From Mallotus nudiflorus (taxonomy: Eukaryota > Streptophyta > Magnoliopsida > Malpighiales > Euphorbiaceae), in assembly GCA_947683625.1 (NCBI GenBank), contig CANTUR010000645.1, forward strand, positions 496,001 to 560,000: a stretch of DNA of 64,000 nucleotides, in the 5' to 3' direction. A program made the translations under genes and the position numbers. The notes below the pieces were generated by a model. The model saw nothing but the letters and a program-made list of their open reading frames with translations, did not search any database and had not been told where the DNA came from. Below, in pieces: positions 22,859 to 35,141 of this stretch. Each line of letters starts with the position of its first letter. Position 1 is the first letter of the stretch.

Positions 22859-25800
22859 TGTAATATCCCGTGTTTTTAAAAATATTTTTACACTGTACCG
22901 GGATATGCAGTGTTAATAATTTCTGTATATTATATGATATTTTTATGAGTTGATATGTATTTAAAACCTATTTTAACTACTGTGTATTATTTTCAGTGTT
23001 TTACGTAAAATTTTCCCGGGACTTGCATTTTCGGGGAAATTTTCACGTAAACAATGTATTATTAATTATTTTAAATGTATTTACGGACTTGCATGAACTC
23101 ATACATATTTTTAAATTATTAAATAAAGTCTGTGTGTGTATAATTATCTAATTAGGGTTTATTATTACCCTAATATTTTATTAAGTATTTATTTGTTTTA
23201 TTGTTATTTAATTAATTTTATTTAGTATAAAGTATTAAAATATTAATATTTTATGTGTGTGGTGTATATTTGATGTGTGTAATTTAATATTATTTTAATA
23301 TATAGTATAAAGTATATATATATACATATATTTGTCAAAAATCAAAAAGTTTGGAAAATTACCATTTTGCCCCGATCATCCCTTTCTTCCCCGATTCTTC
23401 CCTTCTCCATTTCCGGTCGCTGCTGTGCCGTCCGGTGTGCCACCGTCTTCCCCGACCAATCCCACTGCCTGAGGAGGCCGTTTCCGGCGTCTGGAGATAG
23501 ATTTTGGCCGGAGAAGCCGAAAATCGATCCACCGTCGATCACGCCGATTTCGGCCACCGTTTTTGACACCGCTGGTCTCTTTCTTCTCCTTGAGCTCTGG
23601 TGAGTGTGATTCTAGCTTTGGTTTGAGCTAAAATGGTCTAGAATTGCTTAGGTTTCGATTTTGTCAATTTCGGCCTATTAGGGTTTTTGATTTTTTTGAG
23701 CTTCTAATTGGATGATTCATGAAAACTTCCTTCACAAATGTTGTTCCTAGTAGCTCAATCTACATGTATGAATTTTTTTAGAATTTTTGGAGATTTTTTG
23801 GATTTTTGGGTATTTTTGAATATTTTAATATTATTTTCTAATTTTCGGAAATTAATTATTTAAATTATGAAATTTGAGTTTATGGTTGAATTAGGTGTTG
23901 AAATGAATTATAGGAATTTATTTGGAATTTTTATGAATTTCTAAGTATTTATTTTGAATTATTGAAGTTTATGGAATTTTGGAAAAATTAGGTTAAATGT
24001 GTTTTTATTTGAATTTAATTGGTTAATTGAGTTTAAATATTGATATTATGGATAAATATGTTGAGAAAATTAATTTTGGGTAATTGTATGATTTTTGGTG
24101 AATTTTTGAAGTAATTTAAGTATATTTATATATATAGGGGTATTTTGGTAATTTTACCCTAAATTGTCTAAAAATGTAATTTAATTGGTTTTAATAGTTA
24201 TTTAAGGTATAAAAATGATTTCTACAAAATATTTAGTATTTTTAACTAATTAAAACTATTTTTCGTGAATTATTTTCAATTATATATAATATACGGTTTT
24301 TCTAATAAAATGAGTTTTAATCGGTTTTTATAGTGTTTCAAGGTTAATGATGTAATTTTTACCTATGAGATGTATTACTATGTTGTGAGGATATTTTTAT
24401 TATATCTGGAATTATTCTGTGTTTGTGGACCCCGGTCGACAGATTGTAGTCTGGAGTCCGACCGAGGGGTTGTGGATTTTTGTTGAGCTTGTATTTTGAA
24501 GTGTGTTTCTTTGCAGGGTCGGCTCTACTCTTTTGAGTAGAGAGATGTCTGTTTTACAGGGGAGGTTCTGCCGGATTTTCGGTAGAATTCTCGTAAAACG
24601 TGATATCCAGTCGAACCCTAATTCTGTTTCCGTATTTTAATACTCTAGATTGAATTCTAGGATTTCTGTTAGGTTTATTCTGATGTCGATTATTTATTGC
24701 TTGTTTAGTTGCGCCGAGACCGAGGGCTAGTGGACCAGGCCCGTCGGACCTGTCTCGTGGAGCGCATTAGGTGAGTTACTATACTATATATATATGCTTA
24801 GGATGCATGATTTAGAAATGCATGTTTTATGTTGATTAAATATGCATAAATAATTTGATTATTTCTTAAGTTTACATTAAGTATATTTTTGGTTTATTTT
24901 TGGTATATAATAAATTATATGCATATTTTGTGAATAAAATATATTTAAAATGTTTTTAAATATATTTCCAGCTTAAGTTATAATTTGATTGAATTCATTT
25001 GACATATATATACTTGAAATATACCTGGTTTACTTTTGGTATATTTCCGGTATATATATGGTTTATATTGTTATTTCATTTATATTCATGCATCATTTAT
25101 TTTTGTGAATGAATGTTTTATATTTAAGAATGAAGGATATCAATAGAACGTGCTACCTAGTGGGCAGCACTAGGACCGAGTACGTACCGGTACGCCTATA
25201 GCTTTAGGCTATATTACTAGCTATTTGTGGATATTGATTTGATATGATTATTGATATATGTGAGATGTGGTTTGGGTGTGATTGCTGGAGCTCGGTTCAC
25301 CAAGTGTCTCGGGGCCAATCACATTGGCAGTCAGACTGCTGGAGCTCGGTTGACTTAGTGTCTCGGGGCCAGTCTATTATCCTAATGGATTAAGTGGATA
25401 TATTTGGATTAAGTGAGCCTGTATGGCTTGAGTGTTGTTTAACACTATTTTCTGAGGTTGCGATATTCTAGGGTTCTATGTGATCCTTCATAAACTGGGA
25501 TTTTTCAGTAAAATATATAAAAATGATTTTTTTGCATCTGTATGAATTTGCCTGTATATATACATATTATATATATACTGTTGACTGTATGCATTATCAC
25601 TTAGTGTGTATGTATATATATTATAGTAATTCACTCAGTGAGGTCTGACTCCCCTCCGTTGACTATTTTTCAGAAGAGTCAACTTCTTCAGACCTCAGTA
25701 GTAGGTCGATACGCCAGATTTCTTCCGCCCCAGCTTCTTTATGTAAATTGTCTACTTGAGTCTTATTTATTTTATCTAGACACTGCAGTAGTTGTGAATT

Positions 25801-26081
25801 AAAGTATTGGATTTCATGTACTTTATTTTAAAGAGATGTACTACATTGAAACTGGATTTGTATTAAAGATTATATATATGTGATGAGATGAGTTTTGAAT
25901 TAAATCCAGTTGATATGGATGATATTATGATATTATGATTTTTATTTTTCGCTGCATATTATATTGTTACTGTTATTATGGCATGATTTATTTTTTTTTT
26001 TTTTGGCTTGCTACGGGTTCCGGATTCGAAAGAATTCCCGTTCCCTAGCGCCGGTCATGGCCCCTGTTTTGGGTCATGCCA
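22859..26081 (+). mobile_element. Solo Tekay-family LTR (3223 bp)
   Basis: It starts TGTAATATCCCG. The end is GGGTCATGCCA, where GGGTCGTGACA is usual, so the terminus carries two changes. GTAGA at 22854-22858 and 26082-26086 is a perfect duplication. It retains the GTGAGT donor (23600), the TTTGCAG acceptor (24516) and all hairpin islands, and is close in sequence to the left element's LTR. Confidence 0.95.
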
Positions 26082-26336
26082 GTAGAGGAAGGGATAATTA
26101 AATGGATGCAGTATTGATTAGCTCCTCAGAGTATTATCAATCATCGTTGCTTTTAATGGATCTTCAAAACTTGATGTCCTCCTCTTCAAAAATCTATTGT
26201 TATTGCTTTAAAAATAAAGAAAAAATCTAAAGAAAAAAAATATTGCATGTAATGCTTTAAAGAAAAATGGAGATAACTTTTTAAGCCAAAAGAGATATCA
26301 TCTAAAGAGCCTCCCTCCTTCAAGAGCCTAAAACAT

Positions 26337-26347
26337 CCTTATATAGG
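26337..26347 (-). promoter_or_regulatory. TATA box of the Tat/Ogre-like LTR
   Basis: On the minus strand CCTATATAAGG lies about 0.45 kb into the reconstructed LTR, upstream of more purine-rich leader-like sequence. Spacing fits a U3 promoter. Activity is unknown. Confidence 0.5.
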
Positions 26348-26743
26348 AAAAGAGCTAAAAACCCTAATCCTACATACTTAAGAGTTCCCGTTTTAAAAGG
26401 ACCTTATTTCCTAAAAATCTTGAAAATAAATTTTAGAAAATTTTTAACCAATCAAAATTCAGGAAAAATATTTTAAAAAATTAAAAAAAATTGAAAAAAT
26501 AGTGTGGGACTTGATCAAAATAGTGTACAATTATGATCGGAATTCTAAAATTCTGATTCATAATTTTTTTTTAATTACAAAAAAACTCTTAAAAGAATTT
26601 AAATTTTTCAATTAGCTCCTTAAAAGTATTACAATTCAGTCCTTAAAAACATTAAACCCTTTCTTTGAAAAATGCATCCAGACTTTTGAGACTTCAAACT
26701 TTAAGTATTGAGGACCTATTTATGATATTTTTATCCTTAGATT

Positions 26744-28775
26744 TGTAAGCACCCAATTTCGAGATGGAATTGTGCACAATTGCGACGTAAACCCCTATAA
26801 TGAAATTCATTCAAAAATTGAACTTGATTGTCGATTTTCTGGGCTTTAGGGACTAAATTGCAACGTTTTTAGGATTTGATTGCAAATAAGTCAATTTTTT
26901 AGGGGTCTTTCAGTAATTAAAAATGCCGATCAGCATTGCACAATGCCGACGCATAAAAGTCATATATTTTTTTTCTCGTATTTTTATCGATTTTTTTAGT
27001 GTTTTAATTGGTTGAAAATTCAATTTTATCTTTATTATTATCTAATAAGGTTTTTAAACGCGTAAGTTTTTGAAATAAAAAATAGACGCTATCATTAGAT
27101 AATATGAGATGAGTCTGTTCCTTCGAAGGAGGAAGTCAGTATGCAAGAAAACTCTGCATTTAAAAGCAAAGTCTACATGCGTGCAGACGGAGGACTTTTC
27201 TTTGGAGGAAGATTTTTACTCACAGAGGGACCGAGAGACATACTGAAAAAAGACAAAAGAAAAAAACAGAGAGATGGCGAGCGCAAAAAAAAACCTAATT
27301 TTGGATACTGAAGTTTTTGAAAGCAATCAAATCCCAATCCAGAATCAACAATATTTCAATTTCAACAGTGATAATCCAATCTGAGGGGCTCAAAAAGGGC
27401 ATTTGCATAGCATCAATGTTCTTTTTCTATTCTTTTTTTTAATTTCATTTCTTTTCTATTATTTTCTTTTTGTGATTTTTTTCTTTTATTTTTGTTATTG
27501 TTTGGATTATTTAATTTCACTACTAATCTACCTACTTTTATATTTTTTATTTTTGATGTCTGCATGTGGATTAAGGAGGATACTGCTTATATTTTAACAA
27601 ACAAAAGATCCATGAAATGTCATAGAAGAAATTGTGTTGTCTTCCAGTAGATATTAGGATTTTAATTTTAATTTTGTATTTTGGTATCCTATGTAGTTTT
27701 TAATTCAGGGGTGTAAAATTATTTTAATTTTTGTACGTAATTTGTAATAGCCCCATTAGTGAGAATAGTAAAAGATTTAATTTTCTGCATTTAAAATCAA
27801 TTAGTAATTAGGTTCAATTGGGTAAAAATCAATTAAAATCAATGATGGCCATAGCTAAATTTAGAGTTTGCATATAATTAATTTAGGGTTTCTAGAAAAT
27901 CACTATAATTTTTGTTTGATCCATTTTTTGTATTTTATTTATTTTGGGCTTATTTTTTATGTTTTTATCTTTTTGGGCCTCAAACCCACGTTTAGGTTTA
28001 ACCCACTTAATAAATAGACTTAAAAATAGTTTAGGGCTTTAAATGATTAAAATCAACTTAGGCTCATTAGGTTAATTAGATTTTAGGCCCACTTAGTTAA
28101 TTAAAACTTGTTTAGACTTAGCTCAGTTAAATTCATTTCTTTTTTTTAAAAAAATAAATAGACCTAGGCCTACATTTCATTTAAAATAAAACCAAGTTAG
28201 ATTTAGGCCCACTAATTTAATTTTTCTTTAAAATTGAATAGACTTAAGCCCATATCTTAGACAGAATAAAATAAATAGATCTAGACTCACTAATTAATAA
28301 AAATGTAGGCCCACCTTTAAGTCCATTTCACTCAGTAAATAAAATATGTACATTTAGCTAACTTATAAAATAAAAATAACATAGTTTAGACATAGGGACA
28401 TTGCCTTTTTGATGCATTTTTACTTGTAATTTTATTGACTTGTTGCCTTTTGGGTTAGATGGATGTTAATAAAGGTTTAATAAAATTGCATGTAATTAGA
28501 GGATGAAATAATCATTTATAAAATTATTCTAAATGAACACATGACTAAGAAAAGTTAATATTACGTATCCAGAATCTCTTGATTGTGGTGCTAGCTTTCT
28601 TTTAGAGAATCGAGTACCACCTTTTCGATTTGTCTCAGTTATTACCCTGGGTGGCGACTTCTCATCTCCACGCTATGTCTTTGTGACAGTGGTTAGTGTG
28701 TTCTCTAAGGCTTTAAGCCTAAATAGTGTCGCGGTTACTAAAATCTTGGACGCGTGCTAAACCCCACCATCTACA
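26744..28775 (+). mobile_element. Solo LTR of the Tat/Ogre-like family (2032 bp)
   Basis: It begins TGTAAGCACCCAATTTCGAG and ends CCACCATCTACA. The flanks AGATT (26739-26743) and AGAGT (28776-28780) are a 5-bp duplication with one mismatch. It lies inside the 5' LTR of a minus-strand relative, about 50 bp from that LTR's start. The 3' part (28560-28770) is the close inverted counterpart of 18120-18345. Confidence 0.85.
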
Positions 28776-28828
28776 AGAGTCCTCTGTTGCATCCATAACT
28801 CATCATCCCAAAATTGAGTGTCTACACA

Positions 28829-29555
28829 TACCATTTTTCACTTTTTAACATTTATATCACTTTTAAAATTTTTTCATCGGTAAAAAATAAATTTACTTTT
28901 TTAAATTTATAATATTTTAAAATAGTATATACATATTTAAATTTAAAAAAAACAAACAAGTTAATGCTAGTATGCTAAATTCTAAAAAATTATATAATAA
29001 TACTATTGTTTTTCACAATATTTTAAATTATTGTGAATAAATTTTTATAATAGAAAATTTTTTCATGTATCCAAAAAGTATGATAACAAATGAAAATTAA
29101 GATAATGGTTATAAAAGTTTGAGTTTGTTGGAAAATCTATCACTGTATTTTTATGATGCACAAACATACATTGGTATCCACTATTTATAAAAGTTATCTT
29201 ATAAAAAATTATTTACAATAATTTAATTAAAATTTTTTACAAAAAACTAAAAAAAAATGTATTGAAAATATAAATTTTAAATTTTGAAGAATTATAAAAT
29301 ATTTTATATTATAATCTCTTTTAATTATGGTGTTCTTTTTCATCATGATTTATTTTGAAAAACATTAGATTTATTATAATTTTTTTAATCTTAACATTAA
29401 CTTGTTTATTTATTTTTAAAACTTAAAATTATTTAAAAATGTATATAAATTTTTGTTTTTAACGTAAAAAATTGGAAATTAAAATAAGTAAATTTATTTT
29501 TATCGGTGAAAAAATTTTAAAAGTGATATAAATATTAAAAGGTAAAAAAATGATA
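28829..29555. repeat. Foldback/MITE-like long inverted repeat
   Basis: The left arm (from 28829: TATCACTTTTAAAATTTTTTCA, AATAAATTTACTT, AAACAAGTTAATG) reappears reverse-complemented in the right arm ending near 29555 (AAGTTAATG counterpart at 29392-29406). A second paired stretch, AAATTATTGTGAATAAAT (29025-29043), matches the complement of 29205-29228. Arms total about 200 bp or more, AT-rich, with no coding potential. I could not fix exact ends or a target duplication. Confidence 0.75.
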
Positions 29556-32500
29556 TAAATATTAGAAATGTGAAATTTTAAGGACCAAAAGGAAATAATT
29601 TTTATTAAAAATTAACAAGTTTATTCATGTTTTAAACCCATGAAATTTGAGGTTCTAAATATATAAAATAAAACTTTAGGAGTGTCAAATAAAAAATTCG
29701 ATAAGTTTATTCATGTTTAGTGGAAGTAATTGTGTTGTTGATGTTGATTCTTTTGTCATCAATGAAGCTTAGAAATTTTTTGCTAAAATCAACTTTATTA
29801 ATTTTTTTTTTTTTGAGATAAAATCAACTTTATAATTAAGGATCAAAAAGACCTGGATTTTTTTTTTGAGCCCAAGAACCAAGTTGAAGTTGAGGGTCAA
29901 CTCCATTCTTCATTGCTTCGTCAAATAACCTTTATATTGATGATGCTGATATATCTAATTTATGAAAATATTTTTAATGTATAATGACATGACCCGGAAG
30001 CTAAGACCATCTATAGATTAGTTTATGCGTTAATTAAAATTAAAATTTCTCTAAAAATGCACTCTCCTTAACCAATATTTAAAATGTTATTTGCGTTGGT
30101 ATAGGCCGTTGAGTTATATAACAATTTATATGTCATTTATTGTCTTGAAAAAATATGAAATTTAGTTGGGGAGTATACCCTTCTCTTGTTTATCATAAAT
30201 ATGGATCCATATAGTTATTGTTCCATTATACTATGTCGGAGAAACGAGACTGAGCTTATGGGATTGTAACACGTTTTCGTTAGCTAAATTTGATTTCCAT
30301 AAGATTCATGAATCTTCTGCATTTATTTGATCTTGACACGAGAAGCAATGAGGTAAAATGCTTCACTTTCATTTAGCATAAGGTTGTATACGTATAATTA
30401 ACCATATAGAAATATACAATAAGCTTTATGGAGATAGGAGTGCATATTCTATGGAAAAAAATAAAAACAAAAAAACTTAGTTTTTTCAACATCAAAATGA
30501 ATTACTACCAAGAAGCCACAATGAGTGGTTGCAAGCTTAAGCTAGTGTCCCAAGTGCATACAAATTTGAAATTTTATTTGCTTTATTTATTTATTTATAG
30601 TTAGTAGTGGAGGATTAAGATCTTTAGTGGGAACAAATTGTCTACCTCAAGCATGCCTTACAGTTACACTCAGTTCACCAAACTCTAAACACTATAACAA
30701 ATAAGCCAAAAACAACAAACTACTATTAAGGGAAAAAAATAATTTAATACTAGAAATTTTCATTAAAGTTTTGTGTGAAAATATTTTATAATGAAAAATT
30801 TCATACCTAAAATTTTTTATCGAATTAAATTTTTTTAAAATTAGTATCGATCATTAATTATAAATAAGAATTAGTTGTGTACCAATATGTTGTATGTGGA
30901 ACGTGGGGCTATTGAATGTGAAAGGGAGGTAGGTTAATTTCGTTTTCAAGATGAGAAAGGAATAAACTTAGGCTTTTATAATTATTAGTCTTTTTCTGTA
31001 TGTTTCTAGATTTGAAAGTCTTTGAACTAGTTCAATGTGAGAGTCCATCCATCCACTACCAATTTGAAACCTTTTTTTTTTTTTTTTGACAGAAATGAGG
31101 CAATTTTTTGTTAACAAAGCAAGAGCATATAATAAGATTATTAAATAGACGTTTATTTGTTTATATTCCTAAAGGGCCAAACACTTTTTACCAACTTATA
31201 ATTTATGGTTTATATATATATAGTTGGTAATTAAATATTTCTTGTTTTATATCATTGTTTTATTTTTTCAAATTTATGATGTAATTGGCAGTGAATGAAT
31301 AATTTAACTATTACTTTTTTAAAAAAATTATTATAATGTATAGGTTTTAAATTTTGCAATAATTAATTTTATAAAATTATTTCTCACCAATTTTATCTAA
31401 AATAACATACAATTTTTATATATATAATTTTTATATATAGATCCGTTTATTATGTCACCAAGTTCATAGTTAAATGATCTTATAGTTACAGTGAATAACT
31501 AAAAGAGCTAGTATGAGCAAAATGGGTAACATGTCCAGTCAATCGGGAAGCTTACTGTAGCGCCTCTTTCTCTTGCCTTCTTCGTCTCTTGTAGTTGTTT
31601 TTTCAGTGTGATTTTTGGTCATCTACATCTTTTGTTTTTTTAGTTATTAATGTATAAATATTACAAATTTGCGTATAATCTCAAATCTTAATACGTGTTT
31701 TTTTAATAGTATGGTTAGTTTTTGTTTTAGTTATTGATATTTTTGTGTGAATTTTCATTTATTGTTTAACTTTTTCAGTTTATTTGAGAAATAGTTGTAC
31801 AAAAAAAGGAATGTTAATACCAGAAGATAAGAAGGAGGAAACTGTCATCTCTCAAGCTAAAGAGTTGAAATGTTCAGATGAACGCGTGATTAAGTTCAGT
31901 AGTTTCAATAGATGTTTCTAGTTTATTTTTTTTATGTTAGTCATGTATATTATTTTTATCCATGTTGTTTATGTAAAAGTAAATTTTATGATTTTCAATT
32001 TTCTAATTTTTTTATATTTGTGCCAGTGATTCCGACTCTCTCTAAAACTGTATGTTATTGTTTGTGCACTGAAGACTTAAAAGGATCAATTTTTGTTTAA
32101 AAAAAAAAAATCAGGAATAGCTTACTAAAAGCCCCAAAAGAAATAGCTTAATGCTGGATTCAACTAAATTTTAGCCCATCTTAAAAGTGAACACCGAGCT
32201 CAACTATGCTATGTTGCCTCCAAGTCCCAACTTCATGGGCTAGCTAGCAAACCTCCCCCAATATGCACTCGTTGCTCACGTTTCCAATGACCTACAAAAC
32301 CAACACCAGGAAATTAATTACTAGCTCCATTTTAACTTGGCCGTACTGTACAATAAAATTTGATTGCGAAACTATAAAAAATGATCCTAACTATGGTTAA
32401 ATTAGCAACAAAAACATTACTCCTAAAGGGTACTGCCACTGTTTCATTCTCTCAAAACATGGTGTGGCAAGGATTCTATATAGAGGGCAGTAGTTCACAG

Positions 32501-34535
32501 ACGAAATAAAGCAACAATCAGCAAAAAAGAAGGAACAAATCCATTCTCTAAATAATAATATGTGTTATTACATGGTCCAACTGAACTTGATGTTGCCTTT
32601 GTCTCATATGATATCGCATGACATGAACTTATAACTACGGACAGATGCTGAATCTTGTAACATGATACTCCAAATCAAAACATTCCCCCTATGTGTATAC
32701 CAGCTAAATCATGCATAGCAAATAATCTTATAACAATATGATATTATTTAAACACAGAATTATATATACACTAGACACATAATAGCTGTATGGATTCATT
32801 CAATTCATAATGATGGCATATTCCAAAATCCAAATTCATTTAATTTTTGTATATATATATTGTTGAGTTCTCTATAAGTACGCTTTCACAAGAAACTCTT
32901 TATTTCAGTTTTGAGAAGAGTAAAAATGAGGAAAATTAATGCAGTCACATAATTAATTGGTTGTTGGACCAAGTTTTCATTAAAAAAAAAAATCATAGAT
33001 TAAATGTAAATTAATTTTCCACATCAATTCAAAGATGTACATGCATGAGCTATAATTCTAACTTGTAAGAAGGTTTTATCTGTGTCATTCATATATATAT
33101 ATAGTCATGATGACTAGATCAAAAGTTTGATTCAATCTTTTCCTTGACATTACGTGGAAAGCAACAATTGGCATAAAAAATTATTTTTAGAAGAATAATT
33201 GTAAAAGTTCTTCAATTTATATATATCAACTGATTAATGAAGTTAATTAGTGATGTTAATATACATGAAGTTAGCCACAATTTAGGTTTGTTTAAATAGT
33301 GATGATTTATAGTTAAATTAAATTAGTTAAAATTCAATAAATTTTAAATATCTGTAATATATATTTTTTTCACTTTTTTTTTAATCATCAAGTTCGGTTA
33401 TGTTTGAGAAATTTATATTCTATATTCAAAAAATAACATTTAATGGTTATATATATTAAAAATATAAAATATAAAATATATTATATTATATATTAATGAA
33501 GTTAACTAATGATGGTAATATACATGAAGTTAAGCCACAATTCAAGTTTGAATAGTGATAATACTGTCACGTTAAATTATTTATTAAAATATTTTTATCA
33601 TTGAATTAAATTAATTTAAATTTAATAAATTTTAAATATCAATAATATAACTTTATGATTAACAAAAAAAAAGAAAGTGAATATATATATAATAAAAATA
33701 TTCTATATCTTATATTATATTTTAAATTTAATTATTAAATATAATAAAAAGTTAAAATTTTCAAATTGAATCATAGCAACGGGGGAAATTGCCAAGAATC
33801 TGATAAGCTTATGAGGAATACTTGGACCAGTTGTCAATTTTCCTTTGCCAGCTTAATAGTTTTGAACTTTTTAAGGGTACAGGAAGTTGCCTGGAACCTG
33901 GACCCGCAAGTCACATAAATATAGGTTTTTCAAAATTAATGAGAAAGAACTGCAAAGAAGACATAATAATCAAAGTAAACCATGTTGAAGTTTCAACTTG
34001 AAATCTCAAGGAAATTTCTTAGAATTAATGGAGAATCAACAACTTTTTTTGGAAACTATGGAGAATCAACAACTCCATATACACAAATATATACCATTTT
34101 AAATACTATTTTGGCCCTCAAAATCCTATTACAGGATAATTAATATATATGCCAGCATGTTCCCTTGCTGTTACGTATGGGAATTCTTGTCTCATCATTA
34201 CATAAAGACAAACTTGAACTACTTCATCCTGTCACGATTAATTCCATGAAAAAAAAAAAAAAAAGAGGAACTGAAATTATTTTCCTTCCATTATAATTAT
34301 ATACAAGTACACTTAATTTCACAAGAGATTAATGCGTGATTAATGGACCCAAAAACACATATCAGTACGTAGGTAGTATTAGTGTCCATATATATTTCAG
34401 CTGCTTTATGCATTGTATTTTCTTCCATTGATTTCTTGTTTCTATTGGAAAACTCTTACAACTAACACTTTCTAATCTATCTATACATAAACAATGTAAA
34501 AGAAAAGTAATAAAGGAATCAAGAAACTGCATCAA
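29556..34535. other. AT-rich intergenic region
   Basis: About 5 kb with no supported gene. It contains short direct repeats (AAGTTTATTCATGTTT at about 29625 and 29706; ATGGAGAATCAACAACT at 34028 and 34062) and homopolymer runs (31073-31089 T; 34246-34264 A). No LTR termini of either family were seen. Confidence 0.6.
33233..33650. repeat. Diverged direct repeat
   Basis: ATTAATGAAGTTAA..., ATATACATGAAGTTA.GCCACAATT and AATAGTGAT at 33233-33310 recur at 33491-33560. Each is followed by a GTTAAATTA...AATAAATTTTAAATATC block (33312-33355; 33572-33640). Spacing is about 255 bp. Confidence 0.75.
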
Positions 34536-35075
34536 TCAATTAACCCTAGTATTGATACTTATCGTCATCCTTTCTCTCATGGCTCTTGAGTGCATTAAAT
34601 CTTCATCTACTCTCTTATTCTTTGGACGCTGTAGTAACTTGGACAAGAACCCACTTTTCTTCTTCCTATTATCATCATCTTGAACCTTATCTTTATTATT
34701 GTCTCTGGTTCTTGGAACAAAAATCAAAGATCTACTCTTAGTGAGCACATTCTTGCCACTTAACAAGAATAATGACGACAAAGACCCTTTTCCAGATTCA
34801 TTGTGACCATTACGATAACGATGCAACGGAGAAGAACAAGAAGAGCATGAGGAAGAAGAATAAGAAGACAATGAAGAAGAGGATGAAGGTGAATCCATTG
34901 AAGAAGTAGCATGAGATGAGGAGCTAGCAGATGAAAGTTGAGAAAGCTTTTCACTTAAACAAATAGAGCAAACCCCAGGTGATTGTTGGTGTTTGGGGTG
35001 TTTCTTGCATCTACCATCAGGCTTTGTCCGAGCCATAGAAGCAGCAGCTTCCTTGGATTTCTTCAAATATCCCAT
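34536..35075 (-). CDS. Ser-rich basic protein with N-terminal CxxHP...CxxC motif (179 aa)
   Basis: A single uninterrupted exon of 179 codons, ATG at 35073-35075 in good context (AAACATGGG). Residues about 23-44 contain C-K-K-H-P, then G-V-C-S-I-C-L, then EKLSQLS. This Cys/His pattern is like the N-terminus of plant DUF740/OCTOPUS-type proteins and related short plant proteins, possibly metal-binding (inference). Residues about 48-83 are a Ser tract (SSSSHATSSMDSPSSSSS, SSSSCSSCSS). The C-terminal third is basic, with KKKSGFLSKLLQRPKNK (about 138-154). No signal peptide or membrane segment is seen. It is far shorter than OCTOPUS proteins. No function can be stated. A TATA box is placed correctly upstream. 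Confidence 0.85.
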   Translation of the reverse strand: MGYLKKSKEAAASMARTKPDGRCKKHPKHQQSPGVCSICLSEKLSQLSSASSSSHATSSMDSPSSSSSLSSYSSSSCSSCSSPLHRYRNGHNESGKGSLSSLFLLSGKNVLTKSRSLIFVPRTRDNNKDKVQDDDNRKKKSGFLSKLLQRPKNKRVDEDLMHSRAMRERMTISINTRVN

Positions 35076-35130
35076 GTTTTTGTTCTTGTTTTTGAGTTAT
35101 CATCACTTGGAAAACAGCAAGTGGGCATGC

Positions 35131-35141
35131 GATATATATAG
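35131..35141 (-). promoter_or_regulatory. TATA box of the Ser-rich gene
   Basis: The minus strand reads TCTATATATATC about 55-65 bp upstream of the ATG, implying a transcription start near 35100-35105 and a 5'UTR of about 30 nt. Confidence 0.6.

Larger units (their letters stand above)
18118..28826 (-). repeat. 5' LTR of the Tat/Ogre-like element, split by three solo LTRs
   Basis: Read on the minus strand it starts TGTAGACACTCAATTTTGGG (28826) and ends CCGCCATCTATA (18118), immediately before the PBS. Insertions at 26744-28775, 22859-26081 and 19088-22446, with their duplications, break it. The remaining pieces sum to about 2080 bp, close to the 2032 bp of the plus-strand solo copy at 26744-28775. 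The two copies share landmarks such as TCCATGAAATG(C/T)CAT and the TGTAATAG...CCCATTAG-like block, in the same order. CATAC (28827-28831) may be its outer duplication; its partner is not in the window. Confidence 0.85.

Noticed and set aside
22541..28775. TGTAATAG(T/C)CCC at 22548 (minus) and 27743 (plus) as starts of an LTR of about 1.05 kb
   Set aside because: Homology between the two copies continues beyond these points (TCCATGAAATG block), and no duplications flank them. Ends at 28826 and 26744 give matching lengths and a near-perfect duplication, so TGTAATAG is internal.
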